This document shows, piece by piece, positions 20,107-29,299 of a DNA stretch of 64,000 bases; the stretch's first letter is position 1; the number at the start of each line of letters is the position of its first letter. The stretch is taken from NCBI GenBank assembly GCA_963782985.1, contig CAWALU010000006.1, forward strand, positions 558,001 to 622,000. The letters are read 5' to 3'. Both the position numbers and the translations under genes were made by a program. The DNA is from CAVSWT01 sp963782985 (GTDB lineage: Bacteria; Bacteroidota; Ignavibacteria; Ignavibacteriales; Ignavibacteriaceae). The notes beneath the pieces are model-generated. The model searched no databases, was not told the DNA's origin, and saw only the letters and a program-made list of their open reading frames with translations.

Positions 20107-22248
20107 ATGAAATTTAAAAAAATAGTTTTAACTACTTTAATATTTACTTTCTTTATTCCAATTTTCTTAACTGCTCAGAATGAATTGAAAACCACAACTA
20201 TGAAGCTCGGGCATTTGTGGCTGGGAATAAAAGCAAACGGCGACAGAGGAAATTTCTTTTATCAATCAAGTTTTTTTCCGAATGATTTTGGAGTTTTGGG
20301 ATTGAGAGGGCAATACGTTGAAGCTTATACAGGCGTTTCAACTTTAGCGACAACTTATTGGAAAGACCCCGCTGATTCAATTAGGCGAGTTGCTATTTTT
20401 AATTTTACTGATGAAGATTTTTTACCCATAGGAAAAGTAACTTCGCCGCTTACAAATAATTTAAGATATAAGTTTACGGATTTCAGCGCTGATGGTAATA
20501 CAATTAATTACCCGCTTTTCGGAACTCATAACCCTGAATATCCTGAATTTCAAAATCATACCTTTGACGAAATTGTAGAAGTTACAAATATGACCGTACT
20601 CGGCGTTGAAGTTAAAAGAAAGATTTTAGTCTGGACTCAAAATTTTAATAACGATTATGTTATAACAGACATCGAATATACAAACACAAGCAATATTCCT
20701 TTAGATACTTTTTATATTAATTTGCAGCAATCATCAGGCAATGCTTTTTTTTCAAATGTTGACGCTAATCTTATAAATCCCGCCGTTACCTGGAAGCACT
20801 ATTACGGCGCGCGACCCGGAGATTCTATGCGCGTCTTTTATGAATACAGCGCTGATGATGCTCAGCTTGCCGGCGATAATATGGGCCTTCCGGTTTCATC
20901 CGGAACACAAAGACTGCTATTTCCGAATATGGTTTATTATTCAGTGCTTCATGCGTCCGCCGAACCTTATAATGATCCTGCAAATGATCGCGATAGTTCC
21001 CTGCTTCCATCAATAACTTATATCGGAAAAGATAATCGCATCCCATTTAACCAGGGTAGCGATGAATACGGCAGTAAAAATTTTTATGCTATCCGAGGAG
21101 GATTTGCCGATGACTATCCGATGGATGGTAAAATTACGGGAACTCATCACGGATATAATAATGACGAGTTAGGTATTGCAGATTATTCAAATCATACTTC
21201 GGGTGAATTCGGAAGTATATCATATAAATTCTGCTCTTTCGGTCCTTATAAATTCTTGCCCGGACAAAAAATTCATATTGTAATTGCCAGCGGATATACC
21301 GGAATCGGTTATGAAAAAGGGCAGGAAGTTGCAAAGAAGTGGGCGAACGGTTCATTGGAAAATCCGCCTAATATGCCTAACGCTGAAACCGGATGGCTGC
21401 CACAGCAATTTAAATTTCCCGACGGCGCTACTGAAATGGATAAACGAAAAGATAAATGGATTAGCATGGGTATCGATTCTGTTATGCAAAGCGCCTGGCG
21501 TGCAAAATGGAATTATGATCATAATTATAATATCCCTAAAGCTCCTCCTCCGCCCGATAATGTTTCAATTATAGGTTACGGAGACGGCGTGGAAATAAAA
21601 TGGAGCGATCCTTCTGCCGAGACTCTGCCAAATTTTTCCGGTTACAGAATTATGAGACGAATAACAAATTCTGATACTGTTTTTTACAAACAAATTTATT
21701 CTTCCGATTTAAATGACAAAGCTGCAGAACATATTTTTAAAGACACAACTGCCATCCCTTCAACTAATACTTTTTATTACGTGCAGGCAAAAGCTATAAT
21801 TGACGAATCGGATCCAAATTATTTAAACGCCGATCCATCAACAAGAAATAAAATTATGTACAGCAGCCGAACTTTAATTCCAAACAACGATACAAAGCTA
21901 AGCGTTAATCCGCCTCGCTTTCCGCAGGATGATTTAAGCAAAATAAGAGTTGTACCAAATCCTTTTAACATCAGCGATCCTTCAATTAGAGGTAGATTTT
22001 CTAAAGAGCTGGGGGATCAAGTAATAACATTTTATAATTTACCTGTTTCATGCACTATAAAAATCTTTACTGAAAACGGCGACTTAATTCAGACTATTGA
22101 ACACAATAATCCCGTTACAAGATCGGGTTCCGAGCAATGGGATATGACAACATCATCTCAGCAGGCAATTAACAGCGGAGTTTATGTAGCTGTTTTTCAA
22201 AAGCCCAGCGGAGAATTATCGTATCAAAAATTTGTGGTTGTAAGGTAG
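20107..22248 (+). CDS. Large secreted protein with fibronectin-type-III-like domain, partner of TonB receptor
   Basis: 713 residues with a signal peptide (IVLTTLIFTFFIPIFLTAQ). The first ~450 residues are a beta-rich domain I do not recognise. A fibronectin-III-like segment follows at ~475-590 (PPPDNVSIIGYGDGVEIKWS, then PNFSGYRIMRRI and FYYVQAKAI). The C-terminus (VVPNPFN to YQKFVVVR) resembles a divergent FlgD-like/T9SS sorting domain. It lies between a TonB receptor and a PorV/PorQ-like gene with short gaps, a recurrent arrangement that suggests the three act together at the outer membrane. Function unassigned. Confidence 0.7.
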   Translation: MKFKKIVLTTLIFTFFIPIFLTAQNELKTTTMKLGHLWLGIKANGDRGNFFYQSSFFPNDFGVLGLRGQYVEAYTGVSTLATTYWKDPADSIRRVAIFNFTDEDFLPIGKVTSPLTNNLRYKFTDFSADGNTINYPLFGTHNPEYPEFQNHTFDEIVEVTNMTVLGVEVKRKILVWTQNFNNDYVITDIEYTNTSNIPLDTFYINLQQSSGNAFFSNVDANLINPAVTWKHYYGARPGDSMRVFYEYSADDAQLAGDNMGLPVSSGTQRLLFPNMVYYSVLHASAEPYNDPANDRDSSLLPSITYIGKDNRIPFNQGSDEYGSKNFYAIRGGFADDYPMDGKITGTHHGYNNDELGIADYSNHTSGEFGSISYKFCSFGPYKFLPGQKIHIVIASGYTGIGYEKGQEVAKKWANGSLENPPNMPNAETGWLPQQFKFPDGATEMDKRKDKWISMGIDSVMQSAWRAKWNYDHNYNIPKAPPPPDNVSIIGYGDGVEIKWSDPSAETLPNFSGYRIMRRITNSDTVFYKQIYSSDLNDKAAEHIFKDTTAIPSTNTFYYVQAKAIIDESDPNYLNADPSTRNKIMYSSRTLIPNNDTKLSVNPPRFPQDDLSKIRVVPNPFNISDPSIRGRFSKELGDQVITFYNLPVSCTIKIFTENGDLIQTIEHNNPVTRSGSEQWDMTTSSQQAINSGVYVAVFQKPSGELSYQKFVVVR

Positions 22249-22260
22249 GAGTAATCATTT

Positions 22261-23274
22261 ATGAAATTAAAATTATTATCAATTATCGTTTTACTTTTTT
22301 TCAGCGCGTCTAATCTTCAAGCTCAAATCGGATTGAATAAACTTGCTCAAAGCACTATGAATTTTCTTTTGGTAAGCAATTCCCCTAAAGCCAGCGCAAT
22401 GGGAGATGCATTTTTTGCCGTGGGTAAAGGAGCTGAAAGTGTTTTTTATAATCCTGCAGCCTCCGCCGAGATGGATAAAACTTTTAACTTAGTGGTTAAT
22501 TACACAAAGTGGATTGCGGATATTAATTATCTCTCGGGCGCGGCAGTTTGGAATTTTGAAAATTATGGAGCGGTAGGCGTAAATATTTTAACGGTAGATT
22601 ATGGAACAATTCACGGTACAAGGTTAGCTCCCCAAGGGCAGGAATTACTTTATCCTCTAGGTTATGTCGAAACTGGTGAAGTTTCAAATGTGGGGGCTTA
22701 TTCTTTCGGGTTGTCATATTCTAAGGCTATCAGCTCTCAATTTTTAGTCGGCGGAAATATTAGAATAGCCGGACAGAATTTGGGAAGAAATTATTTTGAC
22801 GACGGTACAAGTAAAGATAACAACGCTTCCAAATTGGTTTTTGATTTGGGTGTGAAATATTACACAGGTTATAAAAATTTTCGTTTCGGTATGGCGATAA
22901 GAAATTTTGCCTCTAATCTTAAAAGGGAAGAAATTGAAGAACAGCTTCCTTTAACTTTTACTCTCGGCGCAGCAATTGATTTAATGGATTTTATCAACGA
23001 AGAAAAAGATAACGGCAGCTCGCTTACTTTAGCCACCGATTTTCTTCACTCAAATAATTATTCAGAGAGAGTTAATGTAGGAATTGAATATAAATTTTTG
23101 GGCGCAGTTGCTTTAAGAGGCGGTTACCAAACAAATAGAGATATTGCTTCTTGGAGCGCCGGTATAGGATTGAATTCATCTTTAGGCAGTAATGATTTTG
23201 AAGTTAATTACTCTTTTTCCAAGATGGATATTTTTGATGATATAAATAGACTCTCAATTTCGTTTTCTTTTTAG
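22261..23274 (+). CDS. PorV/PorQ-family outer-membrane protein
   Basis: 337 residues with signal peptide (LKLLSIIVLLFFSASNLQAQ). The N-terminal KASAMGDAFFAVGKGAESVFYNPAA is the hallmark of the PorV/PorQ family of FadL-like barrels; the rest alternates beta strands and ends SISFSF. PorV (LptO) is the shuttle that delivers T9SS cargo to the attachment machinery; PorQ has a related part. A GTAGGAG site precedes the start and the gene follows the fibronectin-type gene by 12 bases. Whether this copy serves the general T9SS or only this receptor set cannot be told from sequence. Confidence 0.8.
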   Translation: MKLKLLSIIVLLFFSASNLQAQIGLNKLAQSTMNFLLVSNSPKASAMGDAFFAVGKGAESVFYNPAASAEMDKTFNLVVNYTKWIADINYLSGAAVWNFENYGAVGVNILTVDYGTIHGTRLAPQGQELLYPLGYVETGEVSNVGAYSFGLSYSKAISSQFLVGGNIRIAGQNLGRNYFDDGTSKDNNASKLVFDLGVKYYTGYKNFRFGMAIRNFASNLKREEIEEQLPLTFTLGAAIDLMDFINEEKDNGSSLTLATDFLHSNNYSERVNVGIEYKFLGAVALRGGYQTNRDIASWSAGIGLNSSLGSNDFEVNYSFSKMDIFDDINRLSISFSF

Positions 23275-23373
23275 CTGATTATAATTCAAAATTATCTTCA
23301 AGAATTTGAAATAAAATTTTTAGACATCACAGTAACTAATTCACTTATTTAAAAACAATCAAATGGAGAAGCC

Positions 23374-24627
23374 ATGAAAAGAATTACAAATTTTTTACTT
23401 GGTATAATTGTTTCGTTTATTCTGAGCAATTCTTTATTTGCTCAACAAGCAGCGTCAGTAATTTGGCCCTGCACATTAGAATCTAGAGTTGATACAGGCA
23501 ACGCTAGTTCCCCAAGCTCTGCTGAAGGAATTGGAAATGTTTCGGGCTCAAGCCAGCTCTCAGGAAATGATAATTGGAAAATTAGAAGTTACAGCGGAAC
23601 CGCTGCCGGTACATCAATTACGTATCAAAGATGGTGGCCTAACGATGGCGTAAGCGCAATTTCTTGGGGTTCCGAAACTTCCGAAGTTGCAGATAGATTT
23701 GTAGAATTTTCATTAACTCCAAATGCAGGCTATACATTTTCTTTAGATAGTTTAAGGATTTATCTTTTAGGCGGAGGAACTACTAATATTAGAGCAAATA
23801 TTTATTATTCAACTGACGGATTTATAACTCGAACTCAATTAAATCCAGAAGCGTCAACTGATGGAATCGCGCTTGCGCAAAATTCCGCTTCCGATGTAAT
23901 GCTTTTCTCTTATTCCCCTACAGTTCAACTTGATGATAGCCAAACGCTTTCGTTGCGAGTTTATCCGTGGTACACCGGCAGCGCTTCTACTTCCAAATAC
24001 CTTTATACCTACAACGCCGGAATGTTTGGCGTTACAGAAAATGTGGTTCCGGTTGAGTTAACTTCATTCACAGCCTCAGTTATCAATAATAATGTAGAAT
24101 TGAATTGGACTACCGCAACAGAAATTAGTAATAGCGGATTTTCTGTTGAGAGAAAAACCAATAATAGCAATTGGCAAGAGATAACATTTATTAAAGGAAA
24201 TGGAACTACAACAGAAGTAAGCAATTATTCATTCAGCGATACACCAAATAAAACCGCAAAGTTGTATTATAGATTAAAACAAATTGATTTTAACGGCACA
24301 GCAGTATATTCCAAAACTGTGGAAGTAAATTTTGGATCGCCATCGAAATTTAGTTTAGAACAAAACTATCCCAATCCATTTAATCCTTCTACAAAAATAA
24401 AATATTCTATACCCGCCTTGGGGAAAATGAATATGCAGACTGTTAAAATTAAAGTATATGATCTTTTGGGAAATGAAATAGTTACCCTTTTAAATGAAGA
24501 AAAAGCTTCGGGTGAATATGAAGTAGAATTTGATTCCGGCAAATATAATTTGCCCAGCGGAATTTATTTCTACTCAATCACAGCAGGTAATTTTAATTCA
24601 GTTAAGAAAATGACTTTGCTTAAATAA
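23374..24627 (+). CDS. T9SS-sorted protein with a candidate carbohydrate-binding beta-sandwich
   Basis: 417 residues: signal peptide (LLGIIVSFILSNSLFAQ), an N-terminal beta domain (~20-215), a fibronectin-like domain (~220-320; VPVELTSFTASVINNNVELN, then LYYRLKQIDFNG) and the T9SS sorting domain (EQNYPNPFNPSTKIKY to VKKMTLLK). The N-terminal domain shares a clear pattern with the two tandem N-terminal domains of the pectinesterase at 29476: the RANIYYSTD/KANVYYSTD strand and the LRVYPW strand. It carries no catalytic domain, so it may be a surface binding protein for pectin. A GGAG site precedes the ATG, and a strong hairpin follows the stop. Confidence 0.75.
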   Translation: MKRITNFLLGIIVSFILSNSLFAQQAASVIWPCTLESRVDTGNASSPSSAEGIGNVSGSSQLSGNDNWKIRSYSGTAAGTSITYQRWWPNDGVSAISWGSETSEVADRFVEFSLTPNAGYTFSLDSLRIYLLGGGTTNIRANIYYSTDGFITRTQLNPEASTDGIALAQNSASDVMLFSYSPTVQLDDSQTLSLRVYPWYTGSASTSKYLYTYNAGMFGVTENVVPVELTSFTASVINNNVELNWTTATEISNSGFSVERKTNNSNWQEITFIKGNGTTTEVSNYSFSDTPNKTAKLYYRLKQIDFNGTAVYSKTVEVNFGSPSKFSLEQNYPNPFNPSTKIKYSIPALGKMNMQTVKIKVYDLLGNEIVTLLNEEKASGEYEVEFDSGKYNLPSGIYFYSITAGNFNSVKKMTLLK

Positions 24628-24645
24628 CTTTCAAATAGTAAAAAT

Positions 24646-24689
24646 ATTTGGATCGGTTGAATTCTATTATTGATTCAGCCGATCCGAAT
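24646..24689. terminator. Strong hairpin between the T9SS binding protein and GH28
   Basis: Inverted repeat with arms 24646-24662 and 24673-24689 and a 10-base loop: a 17-base stem containing two G-T pairs and otherwise complementary, with GGATCGG and CCGATCC at its core. It begins 19 bases after the stop at 24627. No T run follows, so it may be a 3'-end stabiliser or a processing site rather than a textbook terminator. Confidence 0.5.
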
Positions 24690-24706
24690 CTTAAATAGAA
24701 AACAAA

Positions 24707-25507
24707 ATGTTTAATAACAAAAATTTTTTTCAAACTAAATTTAATTCAGTGGTAAAGATTAGTTTTATATTTCTCTTTTTCACTTTATTTGCGGGAGTTT
24801 CATGCAGTTCCAGCAGCGCAGTTGACAAAGACAAATTAAGTGAAAGTAATTTAGGCTGGGAACTAGTTCCTGAAATTTTAAAAAATATTATTCCCCCTAA
24901 ATTCCCAAATAAAGATTTTGTAATTACTAAATATGGGGCATTAGCTGATGGTAAAACATTATGCACTGATGCTTTTAAGAAAGCTATAGATGTATGCTCA
25001 AATTCCGGCGGCGGCAGAGTGGTAGTTCCGCAAGGCGAGTTTTTAACCGGCGCAATTCATCTTAAAAGTAATGTAAATCTTCACATCTCAAAAGGCGCTG
25101 TTATAAAGTTCAGTACTGATCCAATAGATTATTTGCCTGTGGTTCAAGCGAGGTGGGAAGGAGTTGATTTGATGAATTACTCACCTCTCATTTATGCGTT
25201 CAACCAAAAAAATATTGCATTAACCGGCGAAGGGTTATTGGATGGACAAGCAGATAATGAACATTGGTGGATGTGGAAAGGGAAGAAGGCTTTTGGCGCA
25301 ACAGATAATTCTGCAAGTCAAAATGATTCTTTAAGTCGTCCCCGCTTAATGCAAATGAATGACGAAGGTGTGCCTGTAAAAGAAAGAATTTTTGGAGAAG
25401 GGACATATTTAAGACCAACTTTTGTTGAATTATATAAATGTGAAAATATTTTAATTCAAAATGTAACATTAAAAATGCTCCCTTTTGGTTTTTACATCCG
25501 GTGTTAA
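24707..25507 (+). CDS. GH28 polygalacturonase, N-terminal part (frameshift at ~25473)
   Basis: First half of a glycoside hydrolase family 28 enzyme that hydrolyses polygalacturonan. A hydrophobic signal region ends near a cysteine (FAGVSCSSSS), suggesting a lipoprotein. Then comes the GH28 opening DFVITKYGALADGKTLCTDA and GGGRVVVPQGEFLTGAIHLKSN. The frame breaks at the A-run near 25473: adding one A turns LKMLPFGF into LKNAPFWFLHPVLSNN, the expected GH28 text. The final residues MLPFGFYIRC of this frame are spurious. No T9SS domain is present in either half, fitting periplasmic or outer-membrane-anchored action on oligomers. Confidence 0.88.
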   Translation: MFNNKNFFQTKFNSVVKISFIFLFFTLFAGVSCSSSSAVDKDKLSESNLGWELVPEILKNIIPPKFPNKDFVITKYGALADGKTLCTDAFKKAIDVCSNSGGGRVVVPQGEFLTGAIHLKSNVNLHISKGAVIKFSTDPIDYLPVVQARWEGVDLMNYSPLIYAFNQKNIALTGEGLLDGQADNEHWWMWKGKKAFGATDNSASQNDSLSRPRLMQMNDEGVPVKERIFGEGTYLRPTFVELYKCENILIQNVTLKMLPFGFYIRC

Positions 25508-26187
25508 GCAACAACATTACAATTGAAAATGTTACCACTGTTGGATTAGGTCCAAACAACGATGGATGCGATCCGGAATCGTGTTCCAATGTTTTAATAA
25601 AAGGTTGCACGTTTAATAATGGCGATGATTGTATCGCTATTAAATCAGGAAGAAATAATGACGGAAGAACAATTAATGTTCCCAGCAAAAATATTATTAT
25701 ACAAGATTGTAAAATGAAAGACGGTCACGGCGGCGTAGTTATCGGCAGTGAAATAACCGGAGGCTGTTTTAATGTTTATGCTGAAAACTGTGAGATGGAC
25801 AGCCCGAATTTGGAAAGAGTTTTGCGCATAAAAACTAATTCCAAACGCGGCGGAACTATAAAAAATATTTATATGCGTAATATAAAAGTTGGGCAAGTGA
25901 AGGAAGCAATTGTAAAATTAAATTTGCTTTATGATCCCGATGAAGCTGAAGGATATGAATTTAATCCCACCATTGAAAATGTGTTCGTTGAAAATGTTTC
26001 AAGCCAAAGCAGTAAATATGCTTTGTACTTTGAGGGTTTAGAAAATTCAAAAATAAAAAACATCAATATATCTGATTGTAAATTTAACGGCGTGCAAAAA
26101 GGTAATTTCATTAAAAACGTTGAAGATATTTACTTAGATAAAGTTTTTATAAATGGTGAATTACAAAATGAACCTGTAAATAAGTAA
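25475..26187 (+). CDS. GH28 polygalacturonase, C-terminal catalytic part (continuation of the 24707 gene)
   Basis: Contains the GH28 catalytic core: NNDGCDPESC (N-x-D), FNNGDDCIAIKSG (the paired aspartates), GHGGVVIGSE (G-H-G) and RVLRIKTNSKRGG (R-I-K). The ATG/TTA at 25501 is internal, as the upstream sequence NAPFWFLHPV in this frame is also GH28-like. Whole enzyme ~494 residues, normal for bacterial GH28. Followed eight bases later by the PL9-like gene, so probably co-transcribed. Confidence 0.9.
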
Positions 26188-26195
26188 GGAATACG

Positions 26196-27701
26196 ATGAA
26201 TAAGATTTCTGTTTTTGTTCTAGTTTTAATGATGATTGTTGCAATAAATATAAGCGGACAAATTTATGTTTCGCCTGATGGGGATGATTCAAATTCCGGT
26301 ACAATTGATAAACCTTTAAAATCCATACCATTGGCTATGAGCCGCGCCTACGAAGATTCAATTATTTATTTAAGAGGCGGAGTATATTATTTGAATGTTA
26401 CCATAAAACCTCCAAGAAGCGGATCAGAAAATAAACATATAAGGCTATGGGCTTTTCCCGGTGAAAAACCAATCCTTGATTTTTCCGGACAGATTTATAA
26501 TTCATCAAGCCGAGGTTTTAACTTATCAAAAGATTATTGGCACTTTAAAGGTTTGGTAATAAGATATGCCGGCGATAATGGAATTAATATCAGCGGAAAT
26601 AATAATATAATTGAAAATTGTACACTTTATGGAAACAAGGATACAGGCCTGCAAATCTCTGGCGGCGGCGGGAATAATTATGTTCACAATTGTGATTCTT
26701 ACGCAAACTATGATTCAGCATCCCATGGTGAAAATGCAGACGGCTTCGCTCCTAAATTAGATATTGGACCAAACAATATTTTTAGAGGGTGCCGCGCCTG
26801 GAATAATTCCGACGATGGCTGGGATTTTTATGAAGCGCAAAATGAAGTAATACTTGATAGCTGCTGGACTTTTGCAAATGGCTTTAATATTTGGAATGAT
26901 AACAGTTATCAAGGAGATGGAAATGGTTTTAAAGTTGGCGGAAATTATATTCCAACTCATCATTTATTAACTAACTGTCTCGCTTTTGAAAACAGAGGAA
27001 AAGGGTTCGATCAAAACCATAATACTGCTGGGGTTACAATTTTAAATTGCACCGGTGTTGGAAATAAAAATAAAAATTATTCTTTTCCTGAGAAACCAAA
27101 GGTTGGCGTTGACAGCTTATTAAACAACTTATCATATAATGGCTCTGTAAGTTTGGAATTAAATTCAATCCAAATAACAAATAGCTGGAATGGTTTTTTA
27201 GTTTCAAATGATGATTTTGTAAGTCTTGACACATCGCTTGCTAAAAGTTATAGGAATGCGGACAGCAGTCTGCCTTCAATTAATCTTTACAAATTATCGG
27301 AAGGCAGTTTATTAATTGATGCAGGAATAGATATAGGTTTTCGCTTTATGGGAACTGCGCCGGATATCGGAGCTTTTGAAACTGATTATTTAAGTTCTTT
27401 AAATGATGATGTTACTCATCCCTCAGATTTTAAATTAGAACAAAATTATCCGAATCCGTTTAATCCCGCTACTAAAATTAGATATACAGCCCCTCCAAAC
27501 CTCCCCAAAGGGGAGGCTTTAATCCAAATTAAAGTTTATGATTTATTAGGAAATGAAATTGCAACGCTTATAAATGAATTTGAGCAGCCGGGCAATTATG
27601 AAATACAGTTTGATGCAGGTACTCTTTCAAGCGGAATGTATTTTTACTCATTAACGGCAAACGGTTTTTCTTCAACAAAAAAAATGATCCTCCTGCGCTG
27701 A
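26196..27701 (+). CDS. Pectate lyase, PL9 type, with T9SS sorting domain
   Basis: 501 residues: signal peptide (ISVFVLVLMMIVAINISG), then IYVSPDGDDSNSGTIDKPLKS and a right-handed beta-helix. ENADGFAPKLDIGPNNIFRG followed by CRAWNNSDDGWDFYEAQNEV is the PL9 signature; the lysine in DGFAPK is the expected catalytic base. A sorting domain follows (EQNYPNPFNPATKIRY to KKMILLR), but it contains an extra PPNLPKGEALI segment encoded by a palindromic element at 27491-27520. AAGGAA precedes the ATG. Acts on homogalacturonan or rhamnogalacturonan at the cell surface. Confidence 0.88.
   Translation: MNKISVFVLVLMMIVAINISGQIYVSPDGDDSNSGTIDKPLKSIPLAMSRAYEDSIIYLRGGVYYLNVTIKPPRSGSENKHIRLWAFPGEKPILDFSGQIYNSSSRGFNLSKDYWHFKGLVIRYAGDNGINISGNNNIIENCTLYGNKDTGLQISGGGGNNYVHNCDSYANYDSASHGENADGFAPKLDIGPNNIFRGCRAWNNSDDGWDFYEAQNEVILDSCWTFANGFNIWNDNSYQGDGNGFKVGGNYIPTHHLLTNCLAFENRGKGFDQNHNTAGVTILNCTGVGNKNKNYSFPEKPKVGVDSLLNNLSYNGSVSLELNSIQITNSWNGFLVSNDDFVSLDTSLAKSYRNADSSLPSINLYKLSEGSLLIDAGIDIGFRFMGTAPDIGAFETDYLSSLNDDVTHPSDFKLEQNYPNPFNPATKIRYTAPPNLPKGEALIQIKVYDLLGNEIATLINEFEQPGNYEIQFDAGTLSSGMYFYSLTANGFSSTKKMILLR
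27491..27520. repeat. Palindromic repeat-like element inserted in frame in a sorting domain
   Basis: Within the PL9 gene, CCTCCCC (27500-27506) and GGGGAGG (27510-27516) form a 7-base GC hairpin with an AAA loop, flanked by CCCCTCCAAA and CTTTAATCC. It is sharply more GC-rich than its surroundings. It encodes PPNLPKGEA between the first and second strands of the T9SS sorting domain, where the other copies in the window have only a short linker. This looks like a small dispersed palindromic repeat that landed in frame. Confidence 0.6.
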
Positions 27702-27702
27702 A

Positions 27703-27815
27703 GTTTACCAACCGAAATGAAATGTAGGTTGGCTTCGGAGGACAGGTCCTTTTACATTGAGGTTTACCAACCGAATTGAAATATGCATTGACTTTGGTGG
27801 ACTTGTTCATTTTAA
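27703..27815. repeat. Two imperfect tandem copies of a ~59-base intergenic repeat
   Basis: Copy one begins GTTTACCAACCGAAATGAAA at 27703 and copy two GTTTACCAACCGAATTGAAA at 27762, a period of 59 bases. Both continue with a TTGG/TTGA, CTT(C/T)GG(A/T)GGAC core. Copy one can fold through CCAACC and GGTTGG. The repeat starts two bases after the PL9 stop and ends before the next promoter region. No protein family matches the short minus-strand frame across it. Confidence 0.6.
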
Positions 27816-27866
27816 ATAACTTATTAATTAATAACACACTCACAAAAAAATATATTGGAGGTAAAT

Positions 27867-29219
27867 ATGAAAAGACTAACTATAATATTGTGCATTTTAT
27901 TTGCGAGTAGTTTTTCTTTTGGACAAACATTTGTAAACCCCGGCGACGGAACTTTGAGCGAAGCGATTGCTAATGCTGCAGACGGCGACATTCTTCAATT
28001 AGTCCCCGGATCAGAATACACAGAATCTACTAATACATCTTTTGGAACTTTGAACGGGAAAGGGCTTACTATTGAAGTTCCCGATGCAGAAGCAATGGGA
28101 ATGGCGGTAGTAAAAATTAATACCGCGGATCCTGGGCAATTTCTTTCTTTGGAAGACGGTTCTTATTTAACTTTAGACGGAATTGAATTTGACGGAAGCC
28201 AAGGCGGCGTTTCCGCGGCTGCCCATCTTCTTCAATTCAGCGTTACTGCAACACCCGTTGAATCAAATGCCGGAACAGTAAATATTAAGAATTGCTTAAT
28301 ACATCATTTTACAGATTATGTTGTAGGCGGGGGGAACGGCGACATAAAAGGTCTGTTCACTCTTGATTCAATGCTGATTGATAATACAATTATTCACAAT
28401 ACTGGCTCGGCGGTTTATTTTAAATATAATGCCGCAAATTATTTATCAATTACTAATACTACTATTTATGATTTAGACGGCGGCGCTGGATACGGAATTC
28501 GCGTTTCCGGTAAAGGTGAATCTACTTTTACTGATAAAACCCCCGTTACCTTAATTGATCATACCACATGGTATAACATTGGCATTAATGATCCGAGAGA
28601 AATTATTCTTTTAGAGAAGGCTCCCGCTCCTGATAATTCATTCACGGTTACAAATTCAATATTTGCAAAGCAGGTTAGCGGTCCTGGAAAAACTATGGTT
28701 AATGTAAAAGAGTTAAACCCCGGAGTTGGAAAAATTCATCACATAGCTTATTGGGATATAGGCGATGTTAAATGGGCAAGCAATGATGTTCACGATACTT
28801 TAAGAACCGATCCTAATTTTGCCGATCCTGAAAATGGCGACTTCACAATTCCTAACGGTTCTCCATTACTCACTTTTGGAACAAACGGCGGCGCAATCGG
28901 CGATCCGCGATGGACAAAAAATGCTGTAGGTGTTGAAGATGAACAAATTGCTCCTTTGCAATATTCACTTAAGCAGAACTATCCTAATCCGTTTAATCCA
29001 TCAACTCAAATAAAATATAGTTTGAAAAATGATGGGTTCGTCACTATAAAAATTTATAACCTTCTTGGAAAAGAAATAGCAACACTTATTAATGGTTATG
29101 AAACTTCAGGCGAGCACACTATAAACTTTAACGCCCAAAATTTGACTAGTGGAATTTATTTCTATTCAATAAATTCTAATGAATTTAACGCCACAAAAAA
29201 AATGATACTTTTAAAATGA
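27867..29219 (+). CDS. Secreted right-handed beta-helix protein with T9SS sorting domain
   Basis: 450 residues from the ATG at 27867, which has GGAGG six bases upstream; an earlier TTG at 27855 overlaps that site and is rejected. Signal peptide (RLTIILCILFASSFSFGQ), then beta-helix rungs (LLIDNTIIHNTGSAVYFKYN-like, LSITNTTIYDLDGG, FTVTNSIFAK) and a typical end FADPENGDFTIPNGSPLLTF. Sorting domain at ~375-450 (KQNYPNPFNPSTQIKY to KKMILLK). It resembles the DUF4957/DUF5123-type proteins of pectin loci. No known catalytic motif; lyase or binding role undetermined. Confidence 0.78.
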   Translation: MKRLTIILCILFASSFSFGQTFVNPGDGTLSEAIANAADGDILQLVPGSEYTESTNTSFGTLNGKGLTIEVPDAEAMGMAVVKINTADPGQFLSLEDGSYLTLDGIEFDGSQGGVSAAAHLLQFSVTATPVESNAGTVNIKNCLIHHFTDYVVGGGNGDIKGLFTLDSMLIDNTIIHNTGSAVYFKYNAANYLSITNTTIYDLDGGAGYGIRVSGKGESTFTDKTPVTLIDHTTWYNIGINDPREIILLEKAPAPDNSFTVTNSIFAKQVSGPGKTMVNVKELNPGVGKIHHIAYWDIGDVKWASNDVHDTLRTDPNFADPENGDFTIPNGSPLLTFGTNGGAIGDPRWTKNAVGVEDEQIAPLQYSLKQNYPNPFNPSTQIKYSLKNDGFVTIKIYNLLGKEIATLINGYETSGEHTINFNAQNLTSGIYFYSINSNEFNATKKMILLK

Positions 29220-29271
29220 TAAGGCGTTATTGCAATTCCTGAAATCAAAAAAAAGAATATACATTCCATCC

Positions 29272-29299
29272 GTAGTGAACGCATATATGCGTTCACTAC
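29272..29299. repeat. Perfect 28-base palindrome
   Basis: From 29272 to 29299 the sequence equals its own reverse complement: arms GTAGTGAACGCATA and TATGCGTTCACTAC with no loop. It lies 52 bases after the stop of the beta-helix gene and about 176 bases before the pectinesterase start. It could be a repetitive extragenic palindrome or a terminator-like structure; no T run follows directly. The remainder of 29220-29475 shows nothing else I can support apart from the AGGAGG site before 29476. Confidence 0.55.

Noticed and set aside
27568..27843. Minus-strand frame across the tandem repeat, with Cys/Pro-rich text
   Set aside because: Produced by reading the 59-base repeat and the end of the PL9 gene in reverse; no ribosome site or family match.
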